A stretch of DNA of 64,000 nt from Desulfobacula sp. GTDB lineage: Bacteria > Desulfobacterota > Desulfobacteria > Desulfobacterales > Desulfobacteraceae. The DNA lies in assembly GCA_028280105.1 (NCBI GenBank), contig JANQML010000179.1, forward strand, positions 1 to 64,000. The letters run 5' to 3'. The notes beneath the pieces are model-generated. The model searched no databases, was not told the origin of the DNA, and worked only from the letters and a program-made list of their open reading frames with translations. Below, piece by piece: positions 48,348 to 57,629 of the stretch. A program made the translations under genes and the position numbers. Position 1 is the stretch's first letter; every line of letters starts with the position of its first letter.

Positions 48348-48524
48348 ATGAATGATTCTACATCAGAACAAAAGGTTGGGGTGGCGGTAAATACTGATAG
48401 CCGGAGAGACAGGGCTCAATCCCACGCAAACCCGTTACATGAAAATGGATTCTCTCTGGCATTGAAAGATTATTTTGACTTTCTTAGAAAAGAGGAAACA
48501 CCTCCTGAGAACCAGGCTGTTTAA
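48348..48524 (+). CDS. 58-aa sORF with DYFDFLR motif shared with the downstream kinase N-terminus
   Basis: MNDSTSEQKVGVAVNTDSRRDRAQSHANPLHENGFSLALKDYFDFLRKEETPPENQAV; 120 nt downstream of the sigma54 element; upstream aaaaagga. Confidence 0.65.
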   Translation: MNDSTSEQKVGVAVNTDSRRDRAQSHANPLHENGFSLALKDYFDFLRKEETPPENQAV

Positions 48525-48685
48525 CAGCAACCTTAGATTCACAATTTTGACTGAGGTTTCACCCTTGGTAAAGGGATTTCTGTTTTTTCAGACAGGTGAT
48601 AAACAAACATTTGAACGGATGATAACCGGATGAATAGCATCCCATTGGGACAGGATGTCTTTGATGGTAAACATGTAAGGATACT

Positions 48686-50323
48686 GTGAAAAATAAGAAC
48701 GTCGATTTTTTAAACCCGCCTGTTGAGTGCAAACCGCCGACTCCGTTGATGAACGATTATTTCGACTTTCTCAGAGAATCACAGGCCGGAGAATACGACC
48801 ATTTACCCTTTGGATTTATCACTCTGAGTAAAAAAGGCATTGTAAAGTACGTTAATACGGCCGCCTCCAAGCTATTGCAGGTGGAGAAGCGCCACTTGAC
48901 AAACAACCGGTTTTATCCGTACGTACATGCGGATGACCTGGAAAAAATCAAATACAATAAACAATCCAGGAACCTGGATTTTCCAAAAACCGCAGACATC
49001 CGGTTGATCTGCAGGCATGCTGTATTGTTGACAAGAATGAGTATTTCCTATGATCCTTATTTCAAATCTGCATACGGACCGATTCAGCTCAGTTTTTGTG
49101 ATATCACTGAGGTAAAACCCGTAGCACCGGAAAAAAAGGAATCAGATCAAGATCAGACCCCGGATCAAAAATCGGATCAAAAATCGGATCAAAAAAAAGC
49201 GGCCGTCGGCGTATTCTCAAATAATATGGCCCGTGATTTTAAGACGATTCTAAATTCGATCATTGCCAATATAGATACCGTCATTAACGAGACATCCGGC
49301 CATCCGGAGGTCCGGAAAACGCTGGATGAAACAGTAGCAGCTGCCAAAAGAGCCGGTGAAATGGCCACACAGATTTTCAGCTTGACCCATCCGCCCGGTT
49401 ATGATGCCTCTCCGGTCAGGGTTCAGGAGATTGTGCGGGAGGTGATCCACGTATACCGGGATATGGAATCAAAGAATATCATTATGATTCAGGTTATTGA
49501 TGATGAATGCGGACCGGTCATGGCCAATCCCACCCATATTTACCAAATTGCAATGAACCTGGTCACAAACGCGATTCAGTCAATGGCACCGCAAGGGGGA
49601 ATGCTTGATATAATGGTAAAACAGGTGGTTCCGGCACGGGAAGTTGTAAAAAAGACAGATTTGACTGCCGGACCTTATTGCTGTCTGACTGTCCAGGACA
49701 CAGGAGCGGGTATTGATGATACCATTCAGGACAAAACGCTTGATCCGTTTTTTGCACCCAAAAAGAATACAGACGGGGAAACCAGGGGGCTTAGCTTCTA
49801 TGTCATTTCCGATATTGTTAAAAATAACGGCGGTGACATTTGGTTAACCAGTGAACCGGGAAAAGGAACACGGTTTGATGTTTACCTGCCGTTGTCCGGA
49901 GATTCAAAAGCACGAAACACTTGTACAGATAAAAAAAAGAAACCCTTTTCCGGAGATGAATCCATCCTCTTTATCGACGATGATCCGGCAATTGTAAAGG
50001 TCCAAAAAAGAGCGCTGGAAGGGTATGGATACCGTGTTACCACCCATACGGACACGCGGGATGCCCTGGTTGATTTCAAGTCCGGTGCCCAGACCTTTGA
50101 TATTGTCATCTGCGATATGACCATGCCGGTATTGAACGGATTGAAATTTGCCCGGCTTGTCAAAGATATCCAACCGGATTTACCCGTGATTATCAGCACG
50201 GGTTTCAGCCCGGAGATTAACGAAGACAACTACCGGGAAATGGGGGTTGACGGGTTTTTAATGAAACCGGCCAGCAAAGACGAATCCCTCAGGCTCATCC
50301 GCCATATCTTGGATCAAAAATAG
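48686..50323 (+). CDS. Cytoplasmic hybrid histidine kinase (PAS-HisKA-like-HATPase-REC)
   Basis: GTG start with aagga SD; ATPase (VTNAIQSM, VQDTGAGIDDTI), receiver ILFIDDDPAIVKVQKRALEGYGY...VICDMTMP. Confidence 0.88.
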   Translation: MKNKNVDFLNPPVECKPPTPLMNDYFDFLRESQAGEYDHLPFGFITLSKKGIVKYVNTAASKLLQVEKRHLTNNRFYPYVHADDLEKIKYNKQSRNLDFPKTADIRLICRHAVLLTRMSISYDPYFKSAYGPIQLSFCDITEVKPVAPEKKESDQDQTPDQKSDQKSDQKKAAVGVFSNNMARDFKTILNSIIANIDTVINETSGHPEVRKTLDETVAAAKRAGEMATQIFSLTHPPGYDASPVRVQEIVREVIHVYRDMESKNIIMIQVIDDECGPVMANPTHIYQIAMNLVTNAIQSMAPQGGMLDIMVKQVVPAREVVKKTDLTAGPYCCLTVQDTGAGIDDTIQDKTLDPFFAPKKNTDGETRGLSFYVISDIVKNNGGDIWLTSEPGKGTRFDVYLPLSGDSKARNTCTDKKKKPFSGDESILFIDDDPAIVKVQKRALEGYGYRVTTHTDTRDALVDFKSGAQTFDIVICDMTMPVLNGLKFARLVKDIQPDLPVIISTGFSPEINEDNYREMGVDGFLMKPASKDESLRLIRHILDQK

Positions 50324-50551
50324 CCCGGACAGGGGGAAGGGCCCTCCAACAGGGGTTACTTAGAAGAAGAAGAGCTTAAGGTTAATTCTTTTGATATGAT
50401 TTTTGTCTCCGGCAATTTTTTAACCTGGCGGACCGCCTGAATTAAAACAGCCTTATCTTCATTTGCCAGTTTTTCAACACCTTGTAATACTGCCGGGAAA
50501 ATAATTCCGGAAAACTCCTTTTCCAAAAAGAACAGGGCACCACTCCTGCCA

Positions 50552-51799
50552 TCAGAATCTGCCCACTGAATAGGGGGACAGATCAATATCTGTTCTTCCG
50601 TGGCAGACCAGATCCGAGACCGCTTTGCCGGTTCCGGTTGCCATGGTCAGACCCAGCATGCCGTGGCCCGTGGCAAGAAAGAGATTGTCCTGTAAAGGAG
50701 AGCGGTCGATAACGGGCAGGTCGTCATAGGTCATGGGCCGCAATCCGGCCCACTCTTCAACAATCACATGTTCGGCGGAATCCCGGAGATACTCGGTGGC
50801 GCCGGATATCAGCCTGTTCAGCCGTTTCTTGTTCAAAATGTCGTTAAACCCTGAAAATTCCATGGTTCCCCCCAGCCGGTATCCCGACTGCCAGGGGGTG
50901 GCCACCATATTGCGCTCATACAACAGACAGGGGATTTGGGGGCAGACCGCCGGTTTTTCCATGGTCAGGGAATACCCTTTTCCCGGCTGGACCGGAATCT
51001 TTAAATCAAGCTGCTGTTTGACGCCGGCTGACCAGGCACCGGTGGTCAGAATGAACGTATCAGCCGATAATTGACCAATGCCGGTATTTGCATGTACAAC
51101 CCTGTTGCTTTTTATTCCAAAATCCAAATGCTTACAGTTTTCTATGATTTGAACCCCTTTGCCGGCGAGGCACTTTTTCCAGGCCGAGACCAGCATATCC
51201 GGCCGGACATGCCAGTCATGATCATTGAACCAGCCGCCCACAACCCTCTCATTTACGGCCGGTTCCAGCTCCCTGACCGCATATCTGTCAAGACGGACCG
51301 CTCCAAAATCATACTGATCCAGAAAGGCGCTGGTCTGTGCATATTTTTCAAAATAAGCCTCGTCCTTAAACAGATAAAGCACCCCTTTTTTTTCAAGGTC
51401 ACAGGCCAGGGGTTCCGTTTCAAACAAGGTATTGAACAGATCAAACGAATAACGCATGATCTCGCTTTTGGCTGTGGATGCCCCGGTCATATGACTGGAA
51501 TTACAAGAGGCGGCAAATCTGATCAGCCACTTGTAAAGATCGATATCTGTGGTGGGTTTGATGTAAAGCGGAGACGTTCCCTTTAAAAACCGGGTGATTT
51601 CATGTTTGACCGTTCCGGGTGAGCACAACGGAATGACCCCTGAAAAATGGAGCAGTCCGCAATTGCCGTGGGAGGCGCCGGATCCGATCCGTCCCTGGTC
51701 GATCAGGGCAACGGTTTTATTTTCTTTTGACAGGTAATATGCACAGGCCAGACCGATAATTCCGCCGCCGATAACAACCACATCTTGGTGAGAGCGCAT
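50552..51799 (-). CDS. FAD-dependent D-amino acid dehydrogenase (DadA-like)
   Basis: VVVIGGGIIGLACAYYLSKENKTVALIDQ dinucleotide fold; EEWAGLRPMTYDDLPVIDRS, ATGHGMLGLTMATGTGKAVSDL. Confidence 0.92.
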   Translation of the reverse strand: MRSHQDVVVIGGGIIGLACAYYLSKENKTVALIDQGRIGSGASHGNCGLLHFSGVIPLCSPGTVKHEITRFLKGTSPLYIKPTTDIDLYKWLIRFAASCNSSHMTGASTAKSEIMRYSFDLFNTLFETEPLACDLEKKGVLYLFKDEAYFEKYAQTSAFLDQYDFGAVRLDRYAVRELEPAVNERVVGGWFNDHDWHVRPDMLVSAWKKCLAGKGVQIIENCKHLDFGIKSNRVVHANTGIGQLSADTFILTTGAWSAGVKQQLDLKIPVQPGKGYSLTMEKPAVCPQIPCLLYERNMVATPWQSGYRLGGTMEFSGFNDILNKKRLNRLISGATEYLRDSAEHVIVEEWAGLRPMTYDDLPVIDRSPLQDNLFLATGHGMLGLTMATGTGKAVSDLVCHGRTDIDLSPYSVGRF

Positions 51800-51804
51800 C
51801 TGAA

Positions 51805-53010
51805 TTACTCCATGTTCAACATTTTTTTTGCCGCCGTTAACCGGTCATTCATCTGCCCGTCTTCAAGCGCTTCAGCCGCAATTTCAAGCATATCGGGAAT
51901 GGGGATATTCTGGGGGCATTTGTCCAAGCAGTCCCCGCACCGGATACAACCGGACGCATATCCGTTTTCGTCACTGCCGCTTAAAATGCCGCTGCAGCGG
52001 ATAACATACATAAACTTGGATTCCTTTTCGTTTTTATACAATTTGAGCCGGTTCAGGATTTCAAGCGCCCCCGGGATATTGACATTCTCAGGACAGGGCC
52101 TGCAGTACTCGCATCCCGTACAATCGACCATCATCAATTGCTTATATGTCCGGGCCGCCTGGCCGATCAATGACAGCTCTTGGCCTGAAAGGGAATTCGG
52201 TTCAGCCTGGCCTGCAATCTGAATATTTTCTTCAATGTGGGCTTCTTCATTCATTCCCGAAAGCACCGTGGTGACTTCGGGCCGGTCCATGACCCAGCGA
52301 AGGGCCCACTCAACCGGGGTCCGTTTCTGACCGGCCCTGTTCCAGATCTCTTTAATATCCGGCGGCGGCTCCGGCATCCCCAGGCTTCCCCCGCGCAGGG
52401 GCTCCATCACAATAACACCCAGATCCTTATCTGCCGCATATTCAAGACCTGCTGTGCCGGCCTGGTATTTTTCATCCAGATAATTGTACTGGATCTGGCA
52501 GAACTCCCATGGATAATCATCCACGATGGTTCTAAAATCATCAAAGAGCCCGTGAAACGAGAAACCGGCATAACGGATCCGGCCGCTCTCTTTGGCTCTG
52601 TCCAGAAAGTCAAGCACCCCCATCTGTTTGAGGCGGTCCCACATCGGTCCGGCCAGGTTATGGATCAGATAAAAGTCAACAGTTTCGGTTTGAAGTGATT
52701 TTAGCTGTTCATTGAGAAAAAAGTCCATATGCACCCGGTCCTTGACCATCCAGGACGGCAGCTTGGTTGCGATATAAACCTTGTTCCGGTATCCGTCATC
52801 CAGTGCTTTGCCCAGAAGGGGCTCGCTTTTACCGCCATGGTAAGGCCAGGCCGTATCAAAGTAGTTGACCCCGTTATCAACGGCATATCGAATCTGTTTG
52901 ATGGCGCGTTGCTCGTCAATGGACCGATCTTTATTCACCGGCAGGCGCATGCACCCGAAACCGAGAACAGACAGGTTTTCTTTTATTTTCGGCATGGTTC
53001 GATAGAGCAT
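51805..53010 (-). CDS. Aldo/keto reductase with C-terminal 4Fe-4S ferredoxin domain
   Basis: AKR motifs (NYFDTAWPYHGGKSEPLLGKAL), Cys clusters CTGCEYCRPCP and CIRCGDCLDKCP. Confidence 0.93.
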   Translation of the reverse strand: MLYRTMPKIKENLSVLGFGCMRLPVNKDRSIDEQRAIKQIRYAVDNGVNYFDTAWPYHGGKSEPLLGKALDDGYRNKVYIATKLPSWMVKDRVHMDFFLNEQLKSLQTETVDFYLIHNLAGPMWDRLKQMGVLDFLDRAKESGRIRYAGFSFHGLFDDFRTIVDDYPWEFCQIQYNYLDEKYQAGTAGLEYAADKDLGVIVMEPLRGGSLGMPEPPPDIKEIWNRAGQKRTPVEWALRWVMDRPEVTTVLSGMNEEAHIEENIQIAGQAEPNSLSGQELSLIGQAARTYKQLMMVDCTGCEYCRPCPENVNIPGALEILNRLKLYKNEKESKFMYVIRCSGILSGSDENGYASGCIRCGDCLDKCPQNIPIPDMLEIAAEALEDGQMNDRLTAAKKMLNME

Positions 53011-53211
53011 ATTATCTTATCCTTTGAATGAAACCGTATTTTTGTTGTATACTCAAACGTTGGTGTATATATTACAAAAATAAGATCAAAATAAAAGCGA
53101 TAATCGGTTATCTCATAAATATAATAATGATTCGCTCCATTTAAAAAAGAATGCTGATGGTATGATTATCTCTCTTTTAGATCGGGGCGAAGATTTTTAT
53201 CTTAATAGAGG

Positions 53212-53691
53212 TTGGGAACCATGCATGACAACGAACTGATCGATCACCCCGAAGGCGGGCGGTTTAAGGAGGTCTACCGGTCCCGGGACAGCGTCACCCA
53301 AGGCGGCCGCAGACGGGATGCGCTGACCCATATCTATTTTTCTCTAAAAAAGCATGAGGTGAGCCGGTTCCACAAAGTCGGCAGTGATGAGGTCTGGAAC
53401 CTTTATGAGGGCAGGGGGCTGACACTCTACCTGTGGGATGATGAAACCGGTATAATGAAGCAGGTTGAATTGTCTGCCGAAAAAAGGGAGTATTGCTGTG
53501 TGGTGCCTGCAGGGCTTTGGCAGGCAGCCGTTCCTTGTGACGATATTCTGGTCGGGTGCTCGGTCTCACCGGGATTTGAATTTGATGATTTTGAACTGAT
53601 AGATCCGAAAACCGAAACCGCTCAAATGATTTTAAGCCGGTTTCCCGGTTTGGGCCGTCTGATATATCCTGATCCGGAATTATCCGGATAA
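53212..53691 (+). CDS. Cupin_5 (DUF985) protein
   Basis: HPEGGRFKEVYRS, THIYFSLKKHEVSRFHKVGSDEVWNLYEG. Confidence 0.9.
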   Translation: MGTMHDNELIDHPEGGRFKEVYRSRDSVTQGGRRRDALTHIYFSLKKHEVSRFHKVGSDEVWNLYEGRGLTLYLWDDETGIMKQVELSAEKREYCCVVPAGLWQAAVPCDDILVGCSVSPGFEFDDFELIDPKTETAQMILSRFPGLGRLIYPDPELSG

Positions 53692-53726
53692 ATTAAACCC
53701 AAACAATCCACTGGAAATGAATCCGA

Positions 53727-54137
53727 ATGATAACAGGAATGAACCATATTACACTGGCTGTGACCGATATTGAAACGTCTTTTCAGTTTTATGCCGGTAT
53801 ATTGGGGTTAAAGCCGGCTGCAAAATGGAAAACCGGCGCATACTTCACTGCCGGCGATATCTGGTTTGCATTAAATCAGGATCCGGCAATCCTGGAATCA
53901 AAACGGCCGGACTATTCCCATATCTCATTTACCTGTGAACAATCTGAATTTAACGGGCTGAAAAAGAGGCTCACTGAGTTCGGGTGTACAAAATGGTCGG
54001 AAAATGAGTCAGAAGGAGAGTCATTCTATTTTCTTGACCCTGACGGCCATAAACTGGAAATTCATGTGGGTGATCTGCTGTCCCGGTTAAAGGAAATGAG
54101 AGACAACCCATGGGATGAATTTGAATTTTTTATTTAA
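53727..54137 (+). CDS. Glyoxalase-fold / FosA-like VOC protein
   Basis: MNHITLAVTDIETSFQFYAGILGLKPAAKWKTGAYFTAG; FYFLDPDGHKLEIHVGDLLSRL. Confidence 0.88.
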   Translation: MITGMNHITLAVTDIETSFQFYAGILGLKPAAKWKTGAYFTAGDIWFALNQDPAILESKRPDYSHISFTCEQSEFNGLKKRLTEFGCTKWSENESEGESFYFLDPDGHKLEIHVGDLLSRLKEMRDNPWDEFEFFI

Positions 54138-54173
54138 TATTAAAAAAACGATGATGCTTGAGGTTGTTAACAG

Positions 54174-54908
54174 GTGAAGATGGCTGTCATAGCCGATATA
54201 CACGGCAATTATGAAGCTGCTGCCCGCGTGATTGAGGATATTGAAAAACAGGGGGTGGATACTGTTATCTCCCTGGGAGATAATATCGGTTACGGTGCTG
54301 ACCCGGAAAAGGTAATCCAGCTTGTTAAAAAGAACCGGATCATTTCTGTGCTGGGCAACCACGAACTGGCCTTGCTGGATGAGAAAGTGAAAGCCTGGTT
54401 TAAAAAGGACGGGGCAAAATCCGTTGAATATACAATCAACCATCTGTCAATGGATTCACAGGCCTTTATCCGGTCTTTTAAATTGAATCTATCTTTTCAT
54501 GACTGCTTTTTTGTACATGCATTTTATCCGGATTCGGTGCGGTTTTATGTTGACGAACTGGATGATTCCCAATTGCTGGACGCATTTAACCGGATGAACG
54601 AATCCGTCTGTTTTGTCGGCCATACCCATAAACGGCTGCTGGTTTACCCGGAACAGGGTCGGATTCATCTGGAAAAACTAAATCCCGGGAAAAAAACCTT
54701 ATCGCGAAATAAAAAATATTTTATCAATGCCGGAAGCGTCGGCCAGCCAAGAGACGGCTCATCCGGTGCCGCTTACCTGATCTGGGATACGGAACGATTT
54801 GAGGTTGAAATCAGGTCTGTGGCATATGATGTGGCAGCAGCCGCAACAAAAATCCGGAACGCCGGTCTGCCTGAAAGGTACGCCCGCATCCTTGAAGGGG
54901 AGGCCTGA
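54174..54908 (+). CDS. Metallophosphoesterase (YfcE/MJ0936-like)
   Basis: VIADIHGNYEAA, SLGDNIGYGADP, LGNHE, GHTHKRL, INAGSVGQPRDG. Confidence 0.93.
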   Translation: MKMAVIADIHGNYEAAARVIEDIEKQGVDTVISLGDNIGYGADPEKVIQLVKKNRIISVLGNHELALLDEKVKAWFKKDGAKSVEYTINHLSMDSQAFIRSFKLNLSFHDCFFVHAFYPDSVRFYVDELDDSQLLDAFNRMNESVCFVGHTHKRLLVYPEQGRIHLEKLNPGKKTLSRNKKYFINAGSVGQPRDGSSGAAYLIWDTERFEVEIRSVAYDVAAAATKIRNAGLPERYARILEGEA

Positions 54909-54911
54909 TTT

Positions 54912-55078
54912 AACCTCAACGTTGTATAAAAATTTTATCATAAAAGATGAAATCAGTTGACGATAAAACAAAAGCTTTGAATTTAAAGACGCCTTCAAGA
55001 CTTCAGCATAAGTGGGTTCCGCCATTTCATCTTTTTTTACAAATTCTTACCCTTCACGCTTTTTGCAACGATGAGGTT
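54912..55078 (-). mobile_element. MITE-like element, copy 2 (inverted relative to copy 1)
   Basis: 167 bp; TIR aacctcaacgttgta / tgcaacgatgaggtt, extendable to gatttaacctc/gaggttaaatc; begins 3 nt after the upstream stop codon. Confidence 0.85.
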
Positions 55079-55175
55079 AAATCCGTTGCCAGACAATCAC
55101 CCCGATTCATGCGTCCATGTAAACCAAGGATTTTCACGAACAATACGTCCTTTGAACTCAGTTAAAATCAATGGG

Positions 55176-55409
55176 TTATTCCGCCCCAAAACTTTTTCTT
55201 GTTCGAGACTCCTTAACCGCATCGAGAATATCCTTAGTCGTCGCTTTTGTTTTTATACCGGCAACATCAAAAGGCGATTTGGAAGATTTTGAGAATACAA
55301 TTTTAAATGTCTCTCCTCCCCGCCGTTTGATAATAACCTCTTCGGATTTTGCAAGATCAAGAACAGTGGCAAGCTTTTGCCGTGCTTCTGAATACGTATA
55401 AACCTTCAT
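55176..55409 (-). CDS. Phd/YefM-like antitoxin
   Basis: MKVYTYSEARQKLATVLDLAKSEEVIIKRRGGETFKIV. Confidence 0.85.
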   Translation of the reverse strand: MKVYTYSEARQKLATVLDLAKSEEVIIKRRGGETFKIVFSKSSKSPFDVAGIKTKATTKDILDAVKESRTRKSFGAE

Positions 55410-55804
55410 TTGTCCACCTCAATGATATCAATACTTAAATCCCTGGCGACTTCAATCATGCGTTGGTCAAGAGTCAACAATGGGCTGCGTTGCGAAAGAG
55501 CGCAGATCAAGAAATAGGCATCATATGCATATATGTTGAATTTAGATGCTGTTTTTAATGCATCACGGATATCAACCGTGCGCAAATCAACAGGAATTTG
55601 CTGTATCGAATCCCAAACAACGAATATATCTTCAGGTGATAGCCGTCCCCTTTTGAGCATTGCAGACAATGCGTTTCCAATTTCAAAAGGTAAAATTTCA
55701 GGGGCAATTAAATCAGCCCCCTGAGTAAGCCTGATTATCTCGTCTCGTTCTGCTTTAAAAAGAGTAACCGCCAAAAAGATATTTGTATCTGCTATAATTT
55801 TCAT
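55406..55804 (-). CDS. PIN-domain toxin (VapC-like)
   Basis: ADTNIFLAV, EIGNALSAM, YDAYFLICA, LLTLDQRM; start MKIIADTN at 55804. Confidence 0.88.
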   Translation of the reverse strand: MKIIADTNIFLAVTLFKAERDEIIRLTQGADLIAPEILPFEIGNALSAMLKRGRLSPEDIFVVWDSIQQIPVDLRTVDIRDALKTASKFNIYAYDAYFLICALSQRSPLLTLDQRMIEVARDLSIDIIEVDK

Positions 55805-56001
55805 AGGTACAATTGTACGCTTGATTAAAATATCTGTCAAGAAAAATTGTTTATTCGGATAGCTGCCACAAAGGAAATCAGAAATGCTAAGGTACGCACG
55901 ATGGTATAAAAGCGTACCAGGCTGATTTTGAAAAAGTCAGTTCTGGCAGAAGCAATGTTGGCTATTGGTGTTCAGTATATATAGAAAGTCTTTAAAATTT
56001 T

Positions 56002-56391
56002 TTATTCCCCGGTTTTAAGATCTGAAATGATGAGATCAATTGTTTTGGAAAGCAAGGGGATATCTTCTTTACACGTATTAAATATTTCTACGGCATCAAT
56101 ATTGAAATAATCGTGGACCACAATATTTCGCATTCCCTTTATCTCAACCCATGGAATTTCCGGGTATTCTTTGAGTAGCGAGTGATTCGTAATTTTATCA
56201 ATTTTTTTTACAAGCTCTCCTATCACAATCAGCGGCATGCATAACAGATCAAGCCGCTCTGCACCGGTGGGAGAGTCTGTTAAATCGTAAACAGAATTGA
56301 TGGATTGAAATCTGATTTGGATGCTATTTACGGAATCCTGTAATTTTTGCAATAAATCTAAAAGGATTTCATGGTCATACATAAATGACAT
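56002..56391 (-). CDS. HepT-like HEPN ribonuclease toxin (DUF86)
   Basis: RNIVVHDY = Rx4HxY HEPN motif. Confidence 0.92.
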   Translation of the reverse strand: MSFMYDHEILLDLLQKLQDSVNSIQIRFQSINSVYDLTDSPTGAERLDLLCMPLIVIGELVKKIDKITNHSLLKEYPEIPWVEIKGMRNIVVHDYFNIDAVEIFNTCKEDIPLLSKTIDLIISDLKTGE

Positions 56392-56668
56392 CCTTCTTGA
56401 TGCGTTCTTTTAAAAGAGGGCTTAGATTTTCCCGGTAGGAGACAATGTCGACGGATTCTCCAAGAAATGTCTCCAGGCTCATTTTTAGCCCGATCCTGTT
56501 TAAAAGATTTCGTTTGCTGAGCTCAACAACAATGTCGATGTCACTGTTTTTCATAGCTGTTCCCCTGGCTGCAGAGCCGAAAACCCCCATTTTTGTTACA
56601 CCGAATCGTGCGGCTTGCTTTTGTTTGTACTCTTTTAGAAGTGTGATAATCTGTTCTTGATTCAGCAT
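56375..56668 (-). CDS. MntA-like minimal nucleotidyltransferase antitoxin
   Basis: GVFGSAARGTAMKNSDIDIVVEL (GSxxRGxxxxxSDxD); overlaps the HepT gene. Confidence 0.92.
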   Translation of the reverse strand: MLNQEQIITLLKEYKQKQAARFGVTKMGVFGSAARGTAMKNSDIDIVVELSKRNLLNRIGLKMSLETFLGESVDIVSYRENLSPLLKERIKKDVIYV

Positions 56669-56986
56669 TTGTTTTATCCTGGTCTTTTATGAGCTGTATT
56701 GACCCGCCACTGGAAGAAGAAATAAACGCCAATCCAGCAGGGACTATAGAGGTATTTGATTATAAACATAGTCCGGGGTTATAAATTACTTAACCTCTTC
56801 TTCCTTTTAATTGTTTCGAGGTGCTTAAAATTTTGATATATTTATTAATTTTATAACTTTGGAGTAGCATGGTAATAAATAAAACACTGCTTGTTTTTAT
56901 AATGCATCGTTTTTAAAGGTAAATACACTTTTAAATTGTGCTATTTAATTCAGCACAATACCTTTAAAATTCAAATTAAAATAAAC

Positions 56987-57247
56987 TTAATCACCTTGTG
57001 ATTGATAAAAGACTCCGTTTTTCCATAGTTCGTATTCACTGATATCGATCATCTCATTCCAATAGACAGCATAGCCGCCCGGTTCCACCTTAATATTTTT
57101 AAAAAAGGCATGATCTTTGAGAGGTGAGAATATATCATTGCTTAGCAATCTGCTGACATCATAAAGCTTGACCTCACCATTATCAAAAGTCACAACGATC
57201 GTTTTTTGATCAGCAACGACTGCAGCTTTAATTTTTGGTACAACCAT
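56987..57247 (-). CDS. DUF2442 protein
   Basis: VTFDNGEVKLYDVSRLL...FKNIKVEPGGYAVYWNEMIDISEYELWKNG. Confidence 0.88.
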   Translation of the reverse strand: MVVPKIKAAVVADQKTIVVTFDNGEVKLYDVSRLLSNDIFSPLKDHAFFKNIKVEPGGYAVYWNEMIDISEYELWKNGVFYQSQGD

Positions 57248-57255
57248 TTTGCAGA

Positions 57256-57503
57256 TTACTCCAAAGGTGGTAGCTTTTTAAATTCCTGAGATTCCCATAT
57301 GGTCTTCAAATCCACTTGATAATTTTTAGCCCATTCTACAACAAGTTTTCGAGCTCTTACCGGAAGATCTCCCTCGATAACTTCCAAAGTATCTATATCA
57401 AAAAGGGTGATATATTTCCGTAAACAGCATGGAAATGCGGTGGTGGATGGTCCCCAAAAAAGAGCTTGATGATGATTCCATAAAATCTGGTGATTTCAGG
57501 CAT
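57256..57503 (-). pseudogene. DUF4160 protein, frameshifted
   Basis: MPEITRFYGIIIKLFFGDHPPPHFHAVYG then, after a 1-nt frame change, YITLFDIDTLEVIEGDLPVRARKLVVEWAKNYQVDLKTIWESQEFKKLPPLE. Confidence 0.8.
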
Positions 57504-57629
57504 TTTTATTCCCTATTCGCCTCTCAGTTTTGTTTGTAATGATACTTTGAATCCGTTTCTTTTTCAATTCTTTTGATCCTTCTGATAATTTTAATTTCCA
57601 AATAATTCGTAGAAGAACGGAACCTGTTG

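Noticed and set aside
48630-48689. 19-codon ORF MNSIPLGQDVFDGKHVRIL whose TGA overlaps the kinase GTG start
   Set aside because: GTGA overlap is suggestive of coupling, but length and lack of a clear SD make chance likely.
50356-50586. 76-aa minus-strand ORF downstream of and overlapping the DadA-like gene
   Set aside because: Possibly real, but no recognisable family and ends in a Ser-rich tail; insufficient support to call.
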